Part shown: positions 42,675 to 54,881 of the stretch, piece by piece
How the letters are laid out: every line of letters starts with the position of its first letter
Numbering within the stretch: the stretch's first letter is position 1
NCBI GenBank assembly: GCA_014281115.1
Contig: JACONQ010000010.1
Coordinates: forward strand, 2,108,001 to 2,172,000
Source: Laburnicola sp. R22_1
Lineage: Eukaryota; Ascomycota; Dothideomycetes; Pleosporales; Didymosphaeriaceae
Length of the DNA stretch: 64,000 nt
Direction: 5' to 3'
The notes under the pieces: model-generated
Databases searched by the model: none
Seen by the model: the letters and a program-made list of their open reading frames with translations, nothing else
Told to the model about the DNA's origin: nothing
Program-made: the position numbers and the translations under genes

Positions 42675-44007
42675 GGCTGCGGCGAGTCAACCTTGAGAAG
42701 GCTGGGCTGCGGTCGAAGTGTGTTTGTTGAGGTGTGTGGGGGGGGGGGGTGCAGTGGTGCTGCTGGGGGGGGAGTCTTATGGGCGAGGTTCAGCCTGGGC
42801 GGGAGTTCCGGTCAGTGAAAGAGGCTTTGCCAGCAAGGCGGTGAGTAAGCGGAACAGCACCGAGACACCAGCCGTGAGCGGCACGCAAACAAGGAGCACG
42901 GCGCGGTGAGAGAGGACGCAGGTAATAAATAGGTGCCGAGGATGTCGTGAAGGGCGCGAGGCCGATCGCAGGAACGACTTACAGGGCGTGAATGGCGGAG
43001 GAGCCCAACGGATAGCGGCACTGTCAACTGTGCGAGGCCGCGAGTACGGGGAGCGAGTTTGCTGCAAGGGCACTGGTGCAAAAAAGCGGCTGCACACGAC
43101 AAGCCAGCAAAGAGCCCCGAGGTATACACTCAGAGGGCGTGTCTGTGGTGTGGAGAGATGGAGAGACGAGGGGAGGCCGTGGACGAGCCTTTCGTGTCCC
43201 AGGCTTGGAAGTGGCTGAAGAGCGGGTCACGTGAAATTGGCCGAGGGCTAGCGCCTGATCTAAAAGAAGCTCCTTCACGCTGGATTTGGAAGAGCGGGTG
43301 GGAGTCGTGGGACACACCATGCCAACCGCGACCACGCTGCCCAGAGGCTAGCGACTAGAATCTAGCAGGCCAGCTCAATTCCTCAGCGTCGTTGCATGTT
43401 CTTTCAAATGCCTCAAGACGTTTCAGACATGCGATCCACTCACTCCGTGTCATGCCGCGGCCGCCAGCTGATGAGCCAGCTGCCGTCACCTGCACGCTGA
43501 CCCCTTTATGCGTGTCACCCATTCACTGCAACTGTCGTCCGATCCCAGCATGTCTTGGGCCAGGAACCGATGCAACCGATGCAACCGATGCAATTCCTAC
43601 CGACAGTACAGAATGATACCTTGGGCCGAGGATTTCTCCAAAATGAGCCGTCTCGCTCAAGTTGCCGGGCATCCGCCTGCCCAACGCACCTGACCTTTGC
43701 CTGCAAAAGCCCCGTTAAACGCGCGAAATGCAGTCCGCAGATGTTCATTCTCAAGCTTGATGCCGGCCTCGGCACTCCGGTCCCTGCGGCGGCAGCTTAG
43801 GCTCGCCGCCATGATGCATCTGGCCGCCGTCGGGTAGTTTCTTACACGGCCATCCCTACACGTGCGGTCATATTCGGCAACTACTTCAACTGCTCTACAG
43901 TATCCGGCGGCTCTACGGGACGCTCCGGTCGGAATACCATGCCGCTACTGTGGCCGCACGACTCTAAGCTGCAACACTGAAGACGCTGGCAATAAAGCCT
44001 AGAAGAA
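42675..44007. promoter_or_regulatory. CK1 upstream region and spacer
   Basis: Long GC-rich region with G runs at 42738-42770 and a triple GCAACCGAT repeat near 43571-43590. Overlapping ORFs on both strands show no recognisable protein. Confidence 0.35.
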
Positions 44008-44385
44008 ATGGACTCAGTCCATACAACACCATTCCATTCCTCCGGATCCGTAATATACAGCTCGGAATACCACTGCTGCGAGTTCGTCCTCGTCTTCCCC
44101 GATCAAGCCATCCTCTCAGACAACAGTACGCTGACCATCCTCTTACCCCGCCAATGGAACATTCTCCCGCTGCAGGCGACATTGCATCCTTATCTGCGAC
44201 GTGAACGACAGGCGAGCTATAGCCCTACACGTGTCTCGCCTATCTCTTTGCCACCAAACACCATGCATGTCAACATTTATATCCACCAATGCGCTAGCGA
44301 TGCATTGTTGGTATATATAGGGATACCAGGCAGTGAGATTTTGCTAGAGGGTTTCGACATGCACCGATGGTTTGTACTCGAGTAG
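44008..44385 (+). CDS. Hypothetical 125-aa ORF
   Basis: Single open frame starting MDSVHTTPFHSSGS and ending MHRWFVLE. Composition is protein-like with alternating hydrophobic stretches (HCCEFVLVFPD, LTILLPRQWNILPL, DALLVYIGIPGSEILLEGF). No signal peptide, membrane helix or family recognised. No introns are needed. It lies alone between CK1 and Spc19; it could be an orphan gene or a chance ORF. Confidence 0.35.
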   Translation: MDSVHTTPFHSSGSVIYSSEYHCCEFVLVFPDQAILSDNSTLTILLPRQWNILPLQATLHPYLRRERQASYSPTRVSPISLPPNTMHVNIYIHQCASDALLVYIGIPGSEILLEGFDMHRWFVLE

Positions 44386-44538
44386 ATGGGACGATCCGTA
44401 CCTGAGAGACGCGTGTTTGTCTATGATTCTTTGACATGCAACACGCAGGACCGATAATATTTCATAACCATGGGTATCTCAAAGCAAACGCCTATCGCAA
44501 GTTGATTCACAACCAAACCCTCCTCTTCCCACGCCCAC

Positions 44539-45150
44539 TCAATCGTCCAAAAACTGCTGCGGCGCCGCCATACTCATCCGCAACTGCCTCTCCCTCTGCT
44601 TAGCCTGCAACTCTAGCGTCTCCACCGCATAGCTCAACCGCTGCTTCTTCGCCCTCAACTGCTTATACTTCATCTCCTGTATGGCACTCATGGGCTTCCC
44701 GTCCTTCCCCATTTTGCTCTGAGCACTGCTGCTCTTCGGCCCAAACGCTGATTCTCCGGAGGTGTCGCGTCCGAGACGGCCGTCGTTGAGGTCGCATTTC
44801 GCTATTAGCGATTGCTCTCTGCGCTCGAGCTTATCGAGGTGGTTTTGGACGCGGTGGAGGAGGGATTCTACTTCGGGGCGGATTTCGGAGAGGAGCGCGG
44901 ACTGCGCGGATTGGAGGTCGGGTTCGGAGATGAGTTCGAAGTGCTGGGCATGTTAGGGTTTGGTACTGTAAGTCGTCGTTGGGAAACTGAGGTGATGTTT
45001 GAGTTTTGGGGAGCTATGACTTACGCGCGTGGTTTGGAGGACTTTGGCGAGCCGTGGGAAGTCGTTGACGCCTTCGTTGAGGATGTTTATGGAGGAGTCG
45101 AGTAGTTGCATGCTGCTTCGCAGCGAGCCGACGCAGCCGTCGAGAGCCAT
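44539..45150 (-). CDS. spc19: DASH/Dam1 complex subunit Spc19
   Basis: Minus-strand exons 45150-45025 and 44943-44539; 176 residues. The N-terminus MALDGCVGSLRSSMQLLDSS with ILNEGVNDFPRLAKVLQTTRHFELI is characteristic of Spc19, followed by a long coiled coil (SEIRPEVESLLHRVQNHLDKLERREQ) and a C-terminal helical, basic tail. Spc19 is a subunit of the kinetochore DASH ring that couples chromosomes to microtubule plus ends; it is fungal-specific. The start lies 264 bp from the divergent Atp18 start. Confidence 0.85.
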
Positions 45151-45414
45151 GATGTAATGTGTGTGTGCAGCGCTTGTTCTTCAGACTAGACGCGATTCCG
45201 TCGCACTGAAATTCTATGGCAGGAGCCGTGGTGGTGTCAACAAGCACGGTATCGACAGTGTTTACCATCCCGTCGCGCTCCCCACCATCGGCTATACGCC
45301 GGCAATTCCCGCCTTGGCACGCAAGATTCAGTGAACGGCGGACCTGCAGCTCGACCTCCCATCAGCACCACCCGCACCCCAACATCCACCCTTCATCCTC
45401 CGTCTCCCACCACT
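45151..45414. promoter_or_regulatory. Short bidirectional promoter, spc19/atp18
   Basis: 264 bp separate the two divergent start codons; C/T-rich toward ATP18. No sites assigned. Confidence 0.45.
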
Positions 45415-45855
45415 ATGCCTGGTTTCCTCGGAAGAAAGTTCCCGGCGCCTGTCGGTATGTCAATTGGCGCTTGCATGGCATTGGAGAAGCATCGTTGCTA
45501 ACAGGTAGACAGCCCGGCCCATGTGGCCCTTCTACGTCTCCGGTACGTCGCTTGCTCCTATATGGATAGATGAGGGTTCTGGGAGGATCTGGAAGCTTGG
45601 AGAGATGCAATTGGGTTGAGAGCAACGTTGGGAGCTGTACTAACAGCACGTAGGCCTCGTCATTCTCTACGGCGTGAACTCGGCTGCCAACGCCATGATG
45701 ACCGGTTAGTTCACCGCTGTTTCCCCAGTCGCCCATGTCACGCGCAGATGTGGATTGGTGCGTCTTCGACATGCATACTGACCACATCTCCAGCCGACGA
45801 GTACAAGGACGACCCGCGAAACCCTCTCCACAAGAACGCCAAGTCGGACCATTAA
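45415..45855 (+). CDS. atp18: ATP synthase subunit j (Atp18)
   Basis: Small intron-rich gene missed by simple ORF calling: exons 45415-45454, 45513-45542, 45654-45704, 45794-45855, giving 60 residues. MPGFLGRKFPAPVARPMWPFYVSG, then a membrane segment (LVILYGVNSAANAMMT) and ADEYKDDPRNPLHKN match the subunit i/j family, which is about 60 residues long and sits in the membrane Fo part of mitochondrial ATP synthase, contributing to dimer stability. All three introns are phase 1 GT-AG. Confidence 0.88.
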
Positions 45856-47556
45856 GCGCGATAGCGATACCCGAACGATACAAGGTCACTGCGCGGGATC
45901 ATGAGCATGGTGGAAGCGATGTACAATAGCTGTGCGCGTGGGGATGCACGAATGCGGAGGATTGTATAGAACTACGGACAAAATCACATCTACTCTTCTC
46001 GAGCGACATACTGCAGCTCTGTGCAATCGTCGGTGGCAGTTCTAGCGTTTCGGTATAATGCATTTTTGGTTCGAGCTGTTGCGTTCACGTTCGACAGTGC
46101 TACGCACAACGATCTTACCATCTATGGCCTCGAACAACAGATACAACCGTTCTTTGTAGCTGCTGTTTGGCATCGATAAAGAAGACCGGCCCGTGAGCTT
46201 TCGAGCTAAGCGCTACATGACTCCCAACCGACCACTCTCACCCCGTGGGCTCAATCAATAAACTGCGCGCACTCAGTTCTCCAGACCACCAGACCTCTGC
46301 TTACATACTATACTCCAACGATCACGCAAGCCACCTTCAAAACCACGTTAGTCCGGCCGCCTCTAAATCCCAGACAGAGCACTCTTCGCCTCTACATCCT
46401 CCCTCTCATAACAACCTCCATACATGCACAACGCTGCATGCTCCCCATCTTTCTCTTTCAAAATCCCGATCCATGATCGGTGGAAGATGCACTACAAGGG
46501 TGAAGGGCATGAGGAACTGCAAGTGGGTTGTTTACTCCCGTCATGATATCGTGCTTATGATTTGATTTTGATTGTGATCTTGAGTTTTGATCTTGAGTTT
46601 TGATCTTGAGTTTTGATCTTGAGTTTTGATCTTGAGTTTTGATCTTGAGTTTTGATCTTGAGTATCGCAAATCTCGCGTATTAAGTATCACCACAGACTC
46701 AGAATACACACGTATACACGAGACTCCCATTCCCCACTCCCTCCGACATCTACATCAAAAGCCATCCGTCAAAACAACCCTTTGATAAAGAAAGAAACAG
46801 CCAAATCGCACCACCCACACATCCTGCCCCAGCTGAGTAACTCACGATACGCGACCTGCCTCTCAACACCGGATTTTTTCAGACCAACGAGATAAATTTA
46901 TTCAAGTAGTAGACTGGTCCACTGTGTTTTATTATCTGGACATCTGCGGTAATCAGTAGGCAGCGTCTGGATAGGCTATACGATAGTGTTGATGTCTGCC
47001 TGGGGAGCGGAGTAAGGTAGTGATCAGGTCGTATCGTGCTACTTTTCGGTTCGTAGACTTGATTTGGAAATCCAAGACAAGATGAAGGGAAATATTGGGG
47101 GGAAGTAACAAGGCGAGTAGGCGCTTCTGCTGCTCCTGCATCGAAACACGCACGCCGTACATCTTCATATAAACTCGTCTGGCGCGAGCGAAGTTCCTCG
47201 CATGCTGATGAGAGACGTATTTTTTTCTGACCGAGCATGCTCTAGAAACGGATTGTCTAGCCCCTATACAGAAACGGAATAGCAAGCGTTGGATTCTCAT
47301 TGCCATGTTGTGAATACTGAATTACGTCACGGTCGCCATATCCTATCCTATCCTATCGCCGTCATTACTTGTATACGAGCGAGTCCACCAAACGATATCG
47401 CTATAACGCTTTTCCCAGGAATCCGAAAAGTAAGAAAACCCTTTATACTCTCAATTTGGTCACATGTTTTAACTGTAACGCCTTTCCTTGTCTTGTCCCC
47501 CTCTAGGCAATTTCCCCATAAAATGCATTCTGCGTCCGCTCACCACACCCTAGACT
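45856..47556. other. Intergenic with minisatellite
   Basis: 1.7 kb without a recognised gene. Contains the 13-bp minisatellite at 46575-46662 and a short TATCC repeat at 47340-47357. Confidence 0.4.
46575..46662 (+). repeat. 13-bp minisatellite, about 7 copies
   Basis: The unit TTTTGATCTTGAG is repeated without mismatches for roughly 6.8 copies, preceded by a degenerate copy (TTTGATTGTGATC). Confidence 0.95.
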
Positions 47557-50247
47557 TCAGCCCCACCAGGCAACCTCCCCGTCATCAGCCCTCCCCTTAC
47601 CCTTGCCCTTCCCACTGTCCACGGCAGACTTTTCAGCGCACCAACCTCCATTCCATCCTGCATTCTGACAGCTCTGGTCATGGTGATTCCCCTCCCCATC
47701 GATGACCATGACCTCGTCCCCGTTCTCGTTGACCTCTCTCGGCCGGTAGTCATTGTCCTCTTCTCCCCATCCCAGGCCAGAGTCCACACGCTGTTTCTTG
47801 AACCCTGCCAATTTCTCGACCTCTGGACTGGCACGCTTCTGAGCTCCCTCGTATATGCGAGTAGAAGAATCTGCATGGGGTGGATCGTCGTACGCTTGTA
47901 CGACATAGGGCACCTCTTGATGGTATGTCGAAGAAAGGGAATGACGTTGGGGGATGAGCCGTGGCATCGCGCGGGCGGGGAATTGGTCCATTTGGTTCGC
48001 AGGCGCGAACGAAGACGATTGCTGAAAGTCCTGAAGATGCATTTGCTTCCTTTGCTCCGTGGTAGGCGATGACTCCTGCAACTGTTGGCTTGGCATCGTT
48101 GGTAGTGTGATACTCTGCGGCGGTTGCGATGCCCTTCGCACCGACAGATCTTCTTGCTTTAAATCATACTTGCAATCTTCCATCTGCGCCAGTCGCATCA
48201 TTCTTGATCCGAGGTTGGGTTGCGGATTCAATGCAGTTGGCTGCTGGTCCTGGAATGGTCGAAAAGAAGGTTGGAGTTGGGCATCCCCACTCATCACCGG
48301 GTATTGATCTGAAAATTGGTCTTGTTGGTGCTTTCGAATTTCGAGCATAGCCTCGTGTCTCTGCTCACTTTTCACGATGACGGTTGGTACCGAACCAGTG
48401 GCTGCAGAACTACTCGCTTGTGGTTGATATTGTTGTCCGGAGTAGATTCTCTGTTGCGCTTGGACAGACCTTGCTTGCTGATTCTTGGAAGGCGTCGCGT
48501 TCTCCTTTCTTGGGATACTTCCTTTTCGCCTCGAATTCGTGCCCAGAAAGACTGGTGAGTGCGAGCTAGAGCCTGGCGCGGAGCGGGTCACGTTGGAGCT
48601 CGAACCCGCTACGCAAACATGGTCTTCGTCAAAGGAAGCGGGATACACATCGGCATCCAACATCTTGCTCAGTCTCCGATTCATGTCCTCCTTTTTCCGC
48701 TCTTCTTGCTCCAGATATGCTTCCCAGTATCCGATCAGTTCGTTTCTTAAGAATCTGAATGCTTGGACGTTTTCCTGTTCACGAGCCACTCGCGCTTGAT
48801 GCAAGAAGCCGCCGCGGCCGTTGCGCGCGGTCACATCCGGTACCGTAGCTGCGAGTCTAGTATAGAACTCTTTGAGTTCCGTAAACATGGCCCGTATGGG
48901 CGATTCGGGTACGAGAGAAGTGGTAGAGACGGAAGAGGTCCAGCGCTCCCATTTTGATCGATACTCAAGAAATATAGGATCGGTGAAAATGCAAGAAGGA
49001 ATCGAGGTTGGAAGTTTAGGTACGGAACATAATGGAGTAGGAGGACGAGCTGGACATTGGTGAGCTCCAGGAGATGCATAGACTCCAAACTGAGAACGCA
49101 CAGGTAAACTGATCATGAAGTTGGTTAATGGTGTTCCTTGATATATGCCGCGGAAGCGTGGCTGTCTGACGTTGCGCAGGCGCTCGAAGGGGCCGACGAG
49201 GGTTTTGATGTTGGCAAGGAACTCTTCTAAAGTCCACTGAAACCCTGAAACGCCGAGCTGGACGTTGAGCTTGCACAGATTCCGTGACTTGCTGAGAATG
49301 CCGGAGACAACAACACCGATATAATCTCTGATGTCGTATATCTCCACCTCTTCATCCCAAGGAGACGAGAAAGCCAGGCCATCAGTGTCGTCTTTCCAGT
49401 TCTCAACCAAGATATCGACGTCATAGTTCTTGACCGCTGCCCAATTGAAGGTCTTTAAAAACTTCTCTTTCATCTTGTCCACATCACTGACTATGTAGTG
49501 TGATGAGCCATCTGCTCTTCTTGGTTCTAGCAGACGTCTGCCACACATAAATGTCCCATCTTTCCGCACATCCACTGTGAACGGAACTATGCTGTACAGC
49601 AGGTCTTTTACTTCGTCATGTACCTGGCGGTTCACTAGAAGAAGATTCAATAGTGGTGTCGGAAATACGCTGGGTATTTCGATAGTTGCGAGGGACGCAG
49701 AGTGCCGACGGCAAAGACGCCGATTGACAACTGATTCATGCGCCGGTTGGTCTTCTCTATGCTGCAATGCAGTCGACGAGCCGATCGACTTCGACGGCAG
49801 GAGGTATCGGACCACTTCTAGGCGGAGCTCAAGCGGTAGCTTCAGGAAATAGCATGGCGTATCAGGATGCCCTTGATGCTCTGCGCAAAGCTCAAAATAC
49901 GGAGGCGTCCACCGGAAAAGTTTCCCGCATTTCTCTCCATCGTTTTCGAGAAATTGGCACCAACCAGCATAGCTTTGCTGATCTTTGTGGGCGTAACAAG
50001 TCGGTAGGAAGGTCGAATGACAATTCTTGGCGTGATGAGAGTTCCGGCCTATGGCCGCACCGCAACGGACGCCCTTCTTCTTGTTATACCCGGAACACCG
50101 TTTGAGGAAGCCTTCTGGGTCTTTGGGGTCGAAAATCTGGGTAGCAGGATGGTTGCTGGCTGGCGTCGTTGTGGACGGTATGGGCTCTGGACTGTCCTCG
50201 ATCGTGATGATCTCATGGATGTTGACGACGGCGGTGGTCGACAGCAT
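47557..50247 (-). CDS. Large hypothetical protein with Cys/His N-terminus and 2EXR-like domain
   Basis: Intron-free, 896 residues from the ATG at 50247 (MLSTTAVVNIHEIITIEDS). Residues ~50-130 contain a Cys/His-rich segment (RCSGYNKKKGVRCGAAIG, HHAKNCHSTFLPTCYAHKD, GWCQFLENDGEKCGKLF, ELCAEHQ) that probably binds zinc. It is followed directly by FLKLPLELRLEVVRYLL and LLLVNRQVHDEVKDLLY, the signature of 2EXR/F-box-like proteins. The second half is Gln/Ser-rich and disordered, with a possible bipartite NLS (KKQRV) and a basic GKGKGKGR end. The combination resembles a substrate-binding or chromatin-linked protein but no function can be named. Confidence 0.75.
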   Translation of the reverse strand: MLSTTAVVNIHEIITIEDSPEPIPSTTTPASNHPATQIFDPKDPEGFLKRCSGYNKKKGVRCGAAIGRNSHHAKNCHSTFLPTCYAHKDQQSYAGWCQFLENDGEKCGKLFRWTPPYFELCAEHQGHPDTPCYFLKLPLELRLEVVRYLLPSKSIGSSTALQHREDQPAHESVVNRRLCRRHSASLATIEIPSVFPTPLLNLLLVNRQVHDEVKDLLYSIVPFTVDVRKDGTFMCGRRLLEPRRADGSSHYIVSDVDKMKEKFLKTFNWAAVKNYDVDILVENWKDDTDGLAFSSPWDEEVEIYDIRDYIGVVVSGILSKSRNLCKLNVQLGVSGFQWTLEEFLANIKTLVGPFERLRNVRQPRFRGIYQGTPLTNFMISLPVRSQFGVYASPGAHQCPARPPTPLCSVPKLPTSIPSCIFTDPIFLEYRSKWERWTSSVSTTSLVPESPIRAMFTELKEFYTRLAATVPDVTARNGRGGFLHQARVAREQENVQAFRFLRNELIGYWEAYLEQEERKKEDMNRRLSKMLDADVYPASFDEDHVCVAGSSSNVTRSAPGSSSHSPVFLGTNSRRKGSIPRKENATPSKNQQARSVQAQQRIYSGQQYQPQASSSAATGSVPTVIVKSEQRHEAMLEIRKHQQDQFSDQYPVMSGDAQLQPSFRPFQDQQPTALNPQPNLGSRMMRLAQMEDCKYDLKQEDLSVRRASQPPQSITLPTMPSQQLQESSPTTEQRKQMHLQDFQQSSSFAPANQMDQFPARAMPRLIPQRHSLSSTYHQEVPYVVQAYDDPPHADSSTRIYEGAQKRASPEVEKLAGFKKQRVDSGLGWGEEDNDYRPREVNENGDEVMVIDGEGNHHDQSCQNAGWNGGWCAEKSAVDSGKGKGKGRADDGEVAWWG

Positions 50248-53123
50248 TCTGTCTGCCAAATGACTGCGGGGCCGCTGTTGAGCTGACAGGCTCCTGCCCA
50301 CGAACACCTTCAAGCGGCCGTAAGTGCACGCTTACCCTCGGAGCAGAGTCGAACGCATTTGCATCTACCTCCCAGGCTTGGGCAGAAGGCTCTCTGCCAA
50401 GGTGACGAGTCTTTTCAGGTCGCACCGAAAAGCAAACGGGCCCGTTTGTGCTACCTTGGTCCGACTCTTCTTGAATAGTCCTCCCACACTCCGATAAGCC
50501 TTCGACGGGTGCTGCAAAATGACGAAAAGATGACAAGGCAGGGTCTGACGCCAGCCCATATATACTCGGCACCGCAGATGTGTCTTAATCGCGCCGCATT
50601 GCCATTTTTTTTGCACATGGATATAACGCCCTGCATGCTGCAAAAGGCAGCCACCCAAGTGCCACACGCCCGTCGGGCGTTTATCCTGGTCAGCTGAGTG
50701 CAATTTGTGCGCCTGCACATTCCTAGATCCCTACGCTTCGTTGCGCAACATTAGCGACCCAAGCGAAGTGCAGGACGATCCGACGACGGGTACGAGATGG
50801 TGACACTGACACTTGCCCGCGAGCGAGGTCTGGGTTCGACGATCTGCCTAGCGGAACTCGGAGCCGGCACTTTTACTCGCGCGTATCGCCGCCGTATACC
50901 ATGCCGTCTTCGTTAATTGGGCGTTACTCATCATTCGCTCGTTCGCATATATGAATCAATAAACAACGCATTTCCCCCTAAACGGTGAGCAGGGAACGAA
51001 GCCAGTGTCGGAATTCGCGCGACATCGCGGAGAAGCGTGTGCTATTTCCTTTCGAGACGGTCCTGCGACATTGCATGCTCGGACAGACAAAGGGACCAGC
51101 CGAGCTCAGGTATACGCGGATCTGGGCCTGAGTTGTGCTGCGAGTCGTATTTCGTGACTTCGCAATCGCGACCTTAAACGGCAAGGCCAATCGTAAGCTT
51201 TTTGCTCCACACAGTGCACCTTGACTCCACTGTCGCATGTATGTGGTAACGGAAATTTGTTTTTCTGGAGCTTTTGCACGTGAGACAGGTTTCGCGATTT
51301 GATGCAGGAAAGTTGAAGAAACATGCAGTTTTGGTGCGAGGTTGAGCAATGTGTCCCGTGTTGAAAGAGAAGGTGAGCGGTTCGCATGGAGTGGAAGTCT
51401 CTACCAGCGTCTTTAGAAGGGCCTAAGAAGGCAATCCTTTCCCTGGACTTCGAGTTTATGCGAGAGGCAACAGCACATTGCGAATCCAAGAATGGAAATC
51501 ATTGTTGTTGGTCCACGGAAGAGGATGTAGCGAGGATGCGGGGTTATCCGTCAGCGAGTGATTGCTATGAGCATAAATTGTGATCGCTCGACCGACGCTC
51601 TGCATCAAAGTGGAAGCGTATTAAGCTTGACAACGACGAAAAAGAGACGAAGAGTCAACTAGAAGTCAAACGTGTGCAGTGAGACGGGATCGGGAGGGGA
51701 GGGGAGGGAGACGCTGTGTATTATTTATTGAGGCTACATGAGGTGGGTGGTGACTTCACAGTTTGATCAACCCTAGTCCAAGGCATGAATACGGAAGCCA
51801 CGACTGGGTCAAGCACAACAAGAAGTGTTTATGATGATTCAAGGTAAAGTATGCTTGTAGTTACAACGGTCTCGCAATTGATCTGACCGAGTTAGACGCG
51901 CTCTGGTCGGTACCAAATTACACGCGATTTGACTACTCTCCAAGACGGCACATTCACTCTCTCACTCCTGTTGAACAGCAAATTCCACACTGATACCTTT
52001 GGAAGTGCGTGTGGAATTCCAGCCAGAATCCAGAATCGAATTACTTCTTCGGACGGCTCTCCAAAAACCGGCTCATGCACCGACCATCCCTTGTTTCTTT
52101 GACGCGTGGTGAGGGTTTGAAAGACACCCTTGTCTTTTCGCATGGCATCCCAACTAGTACTTCTCACGTCCGAGCTCGGTGGGCCTTGGCTGTGGAGTGC
52201 AGATGGCTTGCGGCTACGCCATCACTTAATGCCTCTGACCCTCGAGCCTCGCCCACTCCTGAACATACCCTCCACCGACATAGTCTGCCCCCAGGCACAA
52301 GCCGCACCATTAACCCTGTACGCATGAAGCGGTGAGAACCAGCCCCTTGCGTAGGCATATCATGTCTCTCCCCACCCAGTATCATCCGTACCTTCCACTC
52401 CGCCGCGCCCTTATAATCGGTTCGAAGCAGAGCAATGTCCAGGACATCACACGAAACGCCAACACCATTACTACCCCGTAGAACCTTCTATACGCAAAAC
52501 TCAACATCAGTACGCGAGATATGCGTTGGCTAGGGCGCTAGAGGCGATGAGTTTCGAGACGATGGACGCAGGCTTTCGGTAGGCTTGGAGTCATTGCTTT
52601 GCGAGCGCTTTCGCTGGCGCGTGGGTTAGGAGTGGGGAAGCAAGTATGTAGCTACGGAATCATGTGTCAGTAGATGCACTGTACGGAGGAATGGGGTGCA
52701 CTTACTACCTACCTACTGTATATGGCGGGTGCAGTGGTGTCTATGGTTTGCGCTGCGCAGATAGACGAGGGGATGACGCCAGTTGTTTTATACTGCGCAT
52801 TGCTGCAAGTTCGCCGTCGTATGTATTTGTTGAGCTGCGCTGTCGGAGTGGTTTGGGGTCAAAAGCCTTTGGTTCCAGCATGCGAAAGTCTAGCTTAGTA
52901 AGCAACCCCGCGGCACAACCACATCAGTACAGTTTTTGTCCAGCATCCTAACAAGTCTTGTGGAAGATATTTCAAGGAACGTGTCACATGCTGGAGATTA
53001 ATTCGTCCGAGAAAGGGGGTGATGGGAAGGCGATACTTGCTCCATGTCGTGCATGCGTTTACCGTCATCTAGTCCAGGAGGGCACTATTAGAACACAAGC
53101 ATTTACTCTATTAAATGAAATAT
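50248..53123. other. Long intergenic region, no gene recognised
   Basis: 2.9 kb. Only short ORFs (for example 51386-51583 plus and 52664-52951 plus) without protein character. A GGGAGGGGAGGGGAGGG tract lies near 51692-51710. Confidence 0.4.
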
Positions 53124-54881
53124 CTATGAAGAAGTCTGAGTGACTGTCGGCAATGCTCGCAAATACGCATATGCTGCTTCTGCTGCCGTCGTAGTGGTTG
53201 TTGGTGTTGCATCCAGACAGCGCCCGAACCAGCCGTGGGTTGTGCAGGTTGTGGTCGTAGTGGCCTCACTCTTCGTGGTAGTAGTAGTATCAGTTGTGGT
53301 CTTGTCCTTACATCCGAACCAGCCGGGCTATTCCTGTTAGCGATTGACATCCTCTATCTATGAAGATCGATTTACCGTTTTGCAAGTACTCGTACTTGTG
53401 GTCGTTGTAGTGGTTGTAGTTATCGGTGAAGTAGTGGTGGACCCAGTTGTCGTAGTTGTAGTCGCATCCCGACAGCCCCACCATCCAGGTGTTTTGCACG
53501 TCTCGGTTCGCGTTTGGGATGCCGATGATGTAGAGGTGGTTGTGCTGGGCTTTGTATGTGTGCCATTCTCGAACTTCCACAGGTAACAGTCGACACAGTT
53601 GACGTCCTCGTCTTCACAGGGAGCGGCTTCGTCATATTTCGCATACACATTGTCAATGGCATACCGCAGCCTATGTGTCGAGGTGCTCTGTCGCCAGCCC
53701 CAGTCTTTGACCACATCATATGCGCACCGCTTGCCCGTGTGACAGACTGTTTCAAACGCATATCCAGCTATAGAACAGAAGCTTGATGCGCCATTGCAGG
53801 TTCCCATATATATCGGGTCAGCGGTATGTCCAAAGTGAAAAGCTCCGGTGTTTTCCCTGAGACGGGAGTCTTTCCCGGCGACTTGCAGGCCAAGCCGAGC
53901 GGCTGCCAGAGCTTGTGGATACGCTTCGAAAGTCACCGCTGGAATACCATGCTGCAAACCGATGAAAGACGCTAGAACTCCGCCTAAGCTGTGGCCGGTC
54001 GTGATGATATTCGCTTTGGGATAGAGCTGAATGACCTCATCAAATAGCTCCAAAGTAGCTTCGAAATATTTGTTGGGCTTTTTCAACTCCTCTTTTACGC
54101 ATTTCTCGTCGCATGTATATGTCCCAGTCATGCAATCGCATGGTTGACGCCAAAGGTACGGGCCGCCCTGCCCACAGCAGCACGAACCAAATAGATTGTC
54201 ATTGTCCTTGTCACGTCCCGAGGTGCCGTTCCCTTCGAACATAGCTACTGTGGTCCCTTTGACCGATAGGATAACAGTCGAGTTGCTATCGTCGCTGAAG
54301 ACGTGGCCTCGAATCCCGCTATCCTCCCAGCCGAACGGGATGGAAGTGTGAAAATTGTCGCCCACGTCAAGCCATTCTGGGTCATCGCGGCCTGGTTTGT
54401 ACGCGTCCTCTGACATGTTGGCAAAGTTCAAAACTGTCTGCTTGTCTCCAACATCCGGGCCTAGGACATATTCCGGGTGCCAGATCGGCGACATAGGTTG
54501 CTGGGAATCGTAGCTATGCAAAGATGACTTGTCGATCTTTATCGGCGACGTTCGGATGGGGAATGGTCCAAAGTGGCCGGCGGCATCAGCTTGCGCGGCG
54601 ACCCTCTCCGATGAGATGTCCAGTCTTCGCGCCCTCGGTCCTGGTTGTCCAGCGCCATGGTGGAAAACGTGCCGGAGCCTCAACCCATCTGATGCTTGGG
54701 TAGAAGGTGTCCTCAACCCATCGTTCTGTAGAGCTAATGAGGGTGGCGGTTGATGCCTAGTACTAAACAAGTTGTATCCGGCAAACGAGCATAATAGGCC
54801 GCCGATAAAGAGCGCTTGAGCGACGACAGCGAGTATAACCAGAACCTGGGAGATGTATTTCCAGAATGCACGCGGCGGCAT
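53124..54881 (-). CDS. atg15: Autophagic lipase ATG15
   Basis: Minus-strand exons 54881-53376 and 53327-53124; 569 residues. An N-terminal signal anchor (SQVLVILAVVAQALFIGGLL) precedes a luminal lipase domain with the class 3 nucleophile elbow TTGHSLGG (Ser at about 298), an upstream VILSVKGTT strand, and many Cys (FGSCCCGQGG, CDCMTGTYTCDEKC). That layout is diagnostic of ATG15, the phospholipase that opens autophagic and MVB vesicles in the vacuole. The tail is a Thr-rich stalk holding three C-K/T-T-x-G-W-x-G-C-type modules, two before or at the intron and one after. The 48-nt intron at 53375-53328 is needed to read the last modules. Confidence 0.9.

Noticed and set aside
53140..53586. Plus-strand ORFs rich in Val
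   Set aside because: Antisense of the Thr-rich ATG15 tail.
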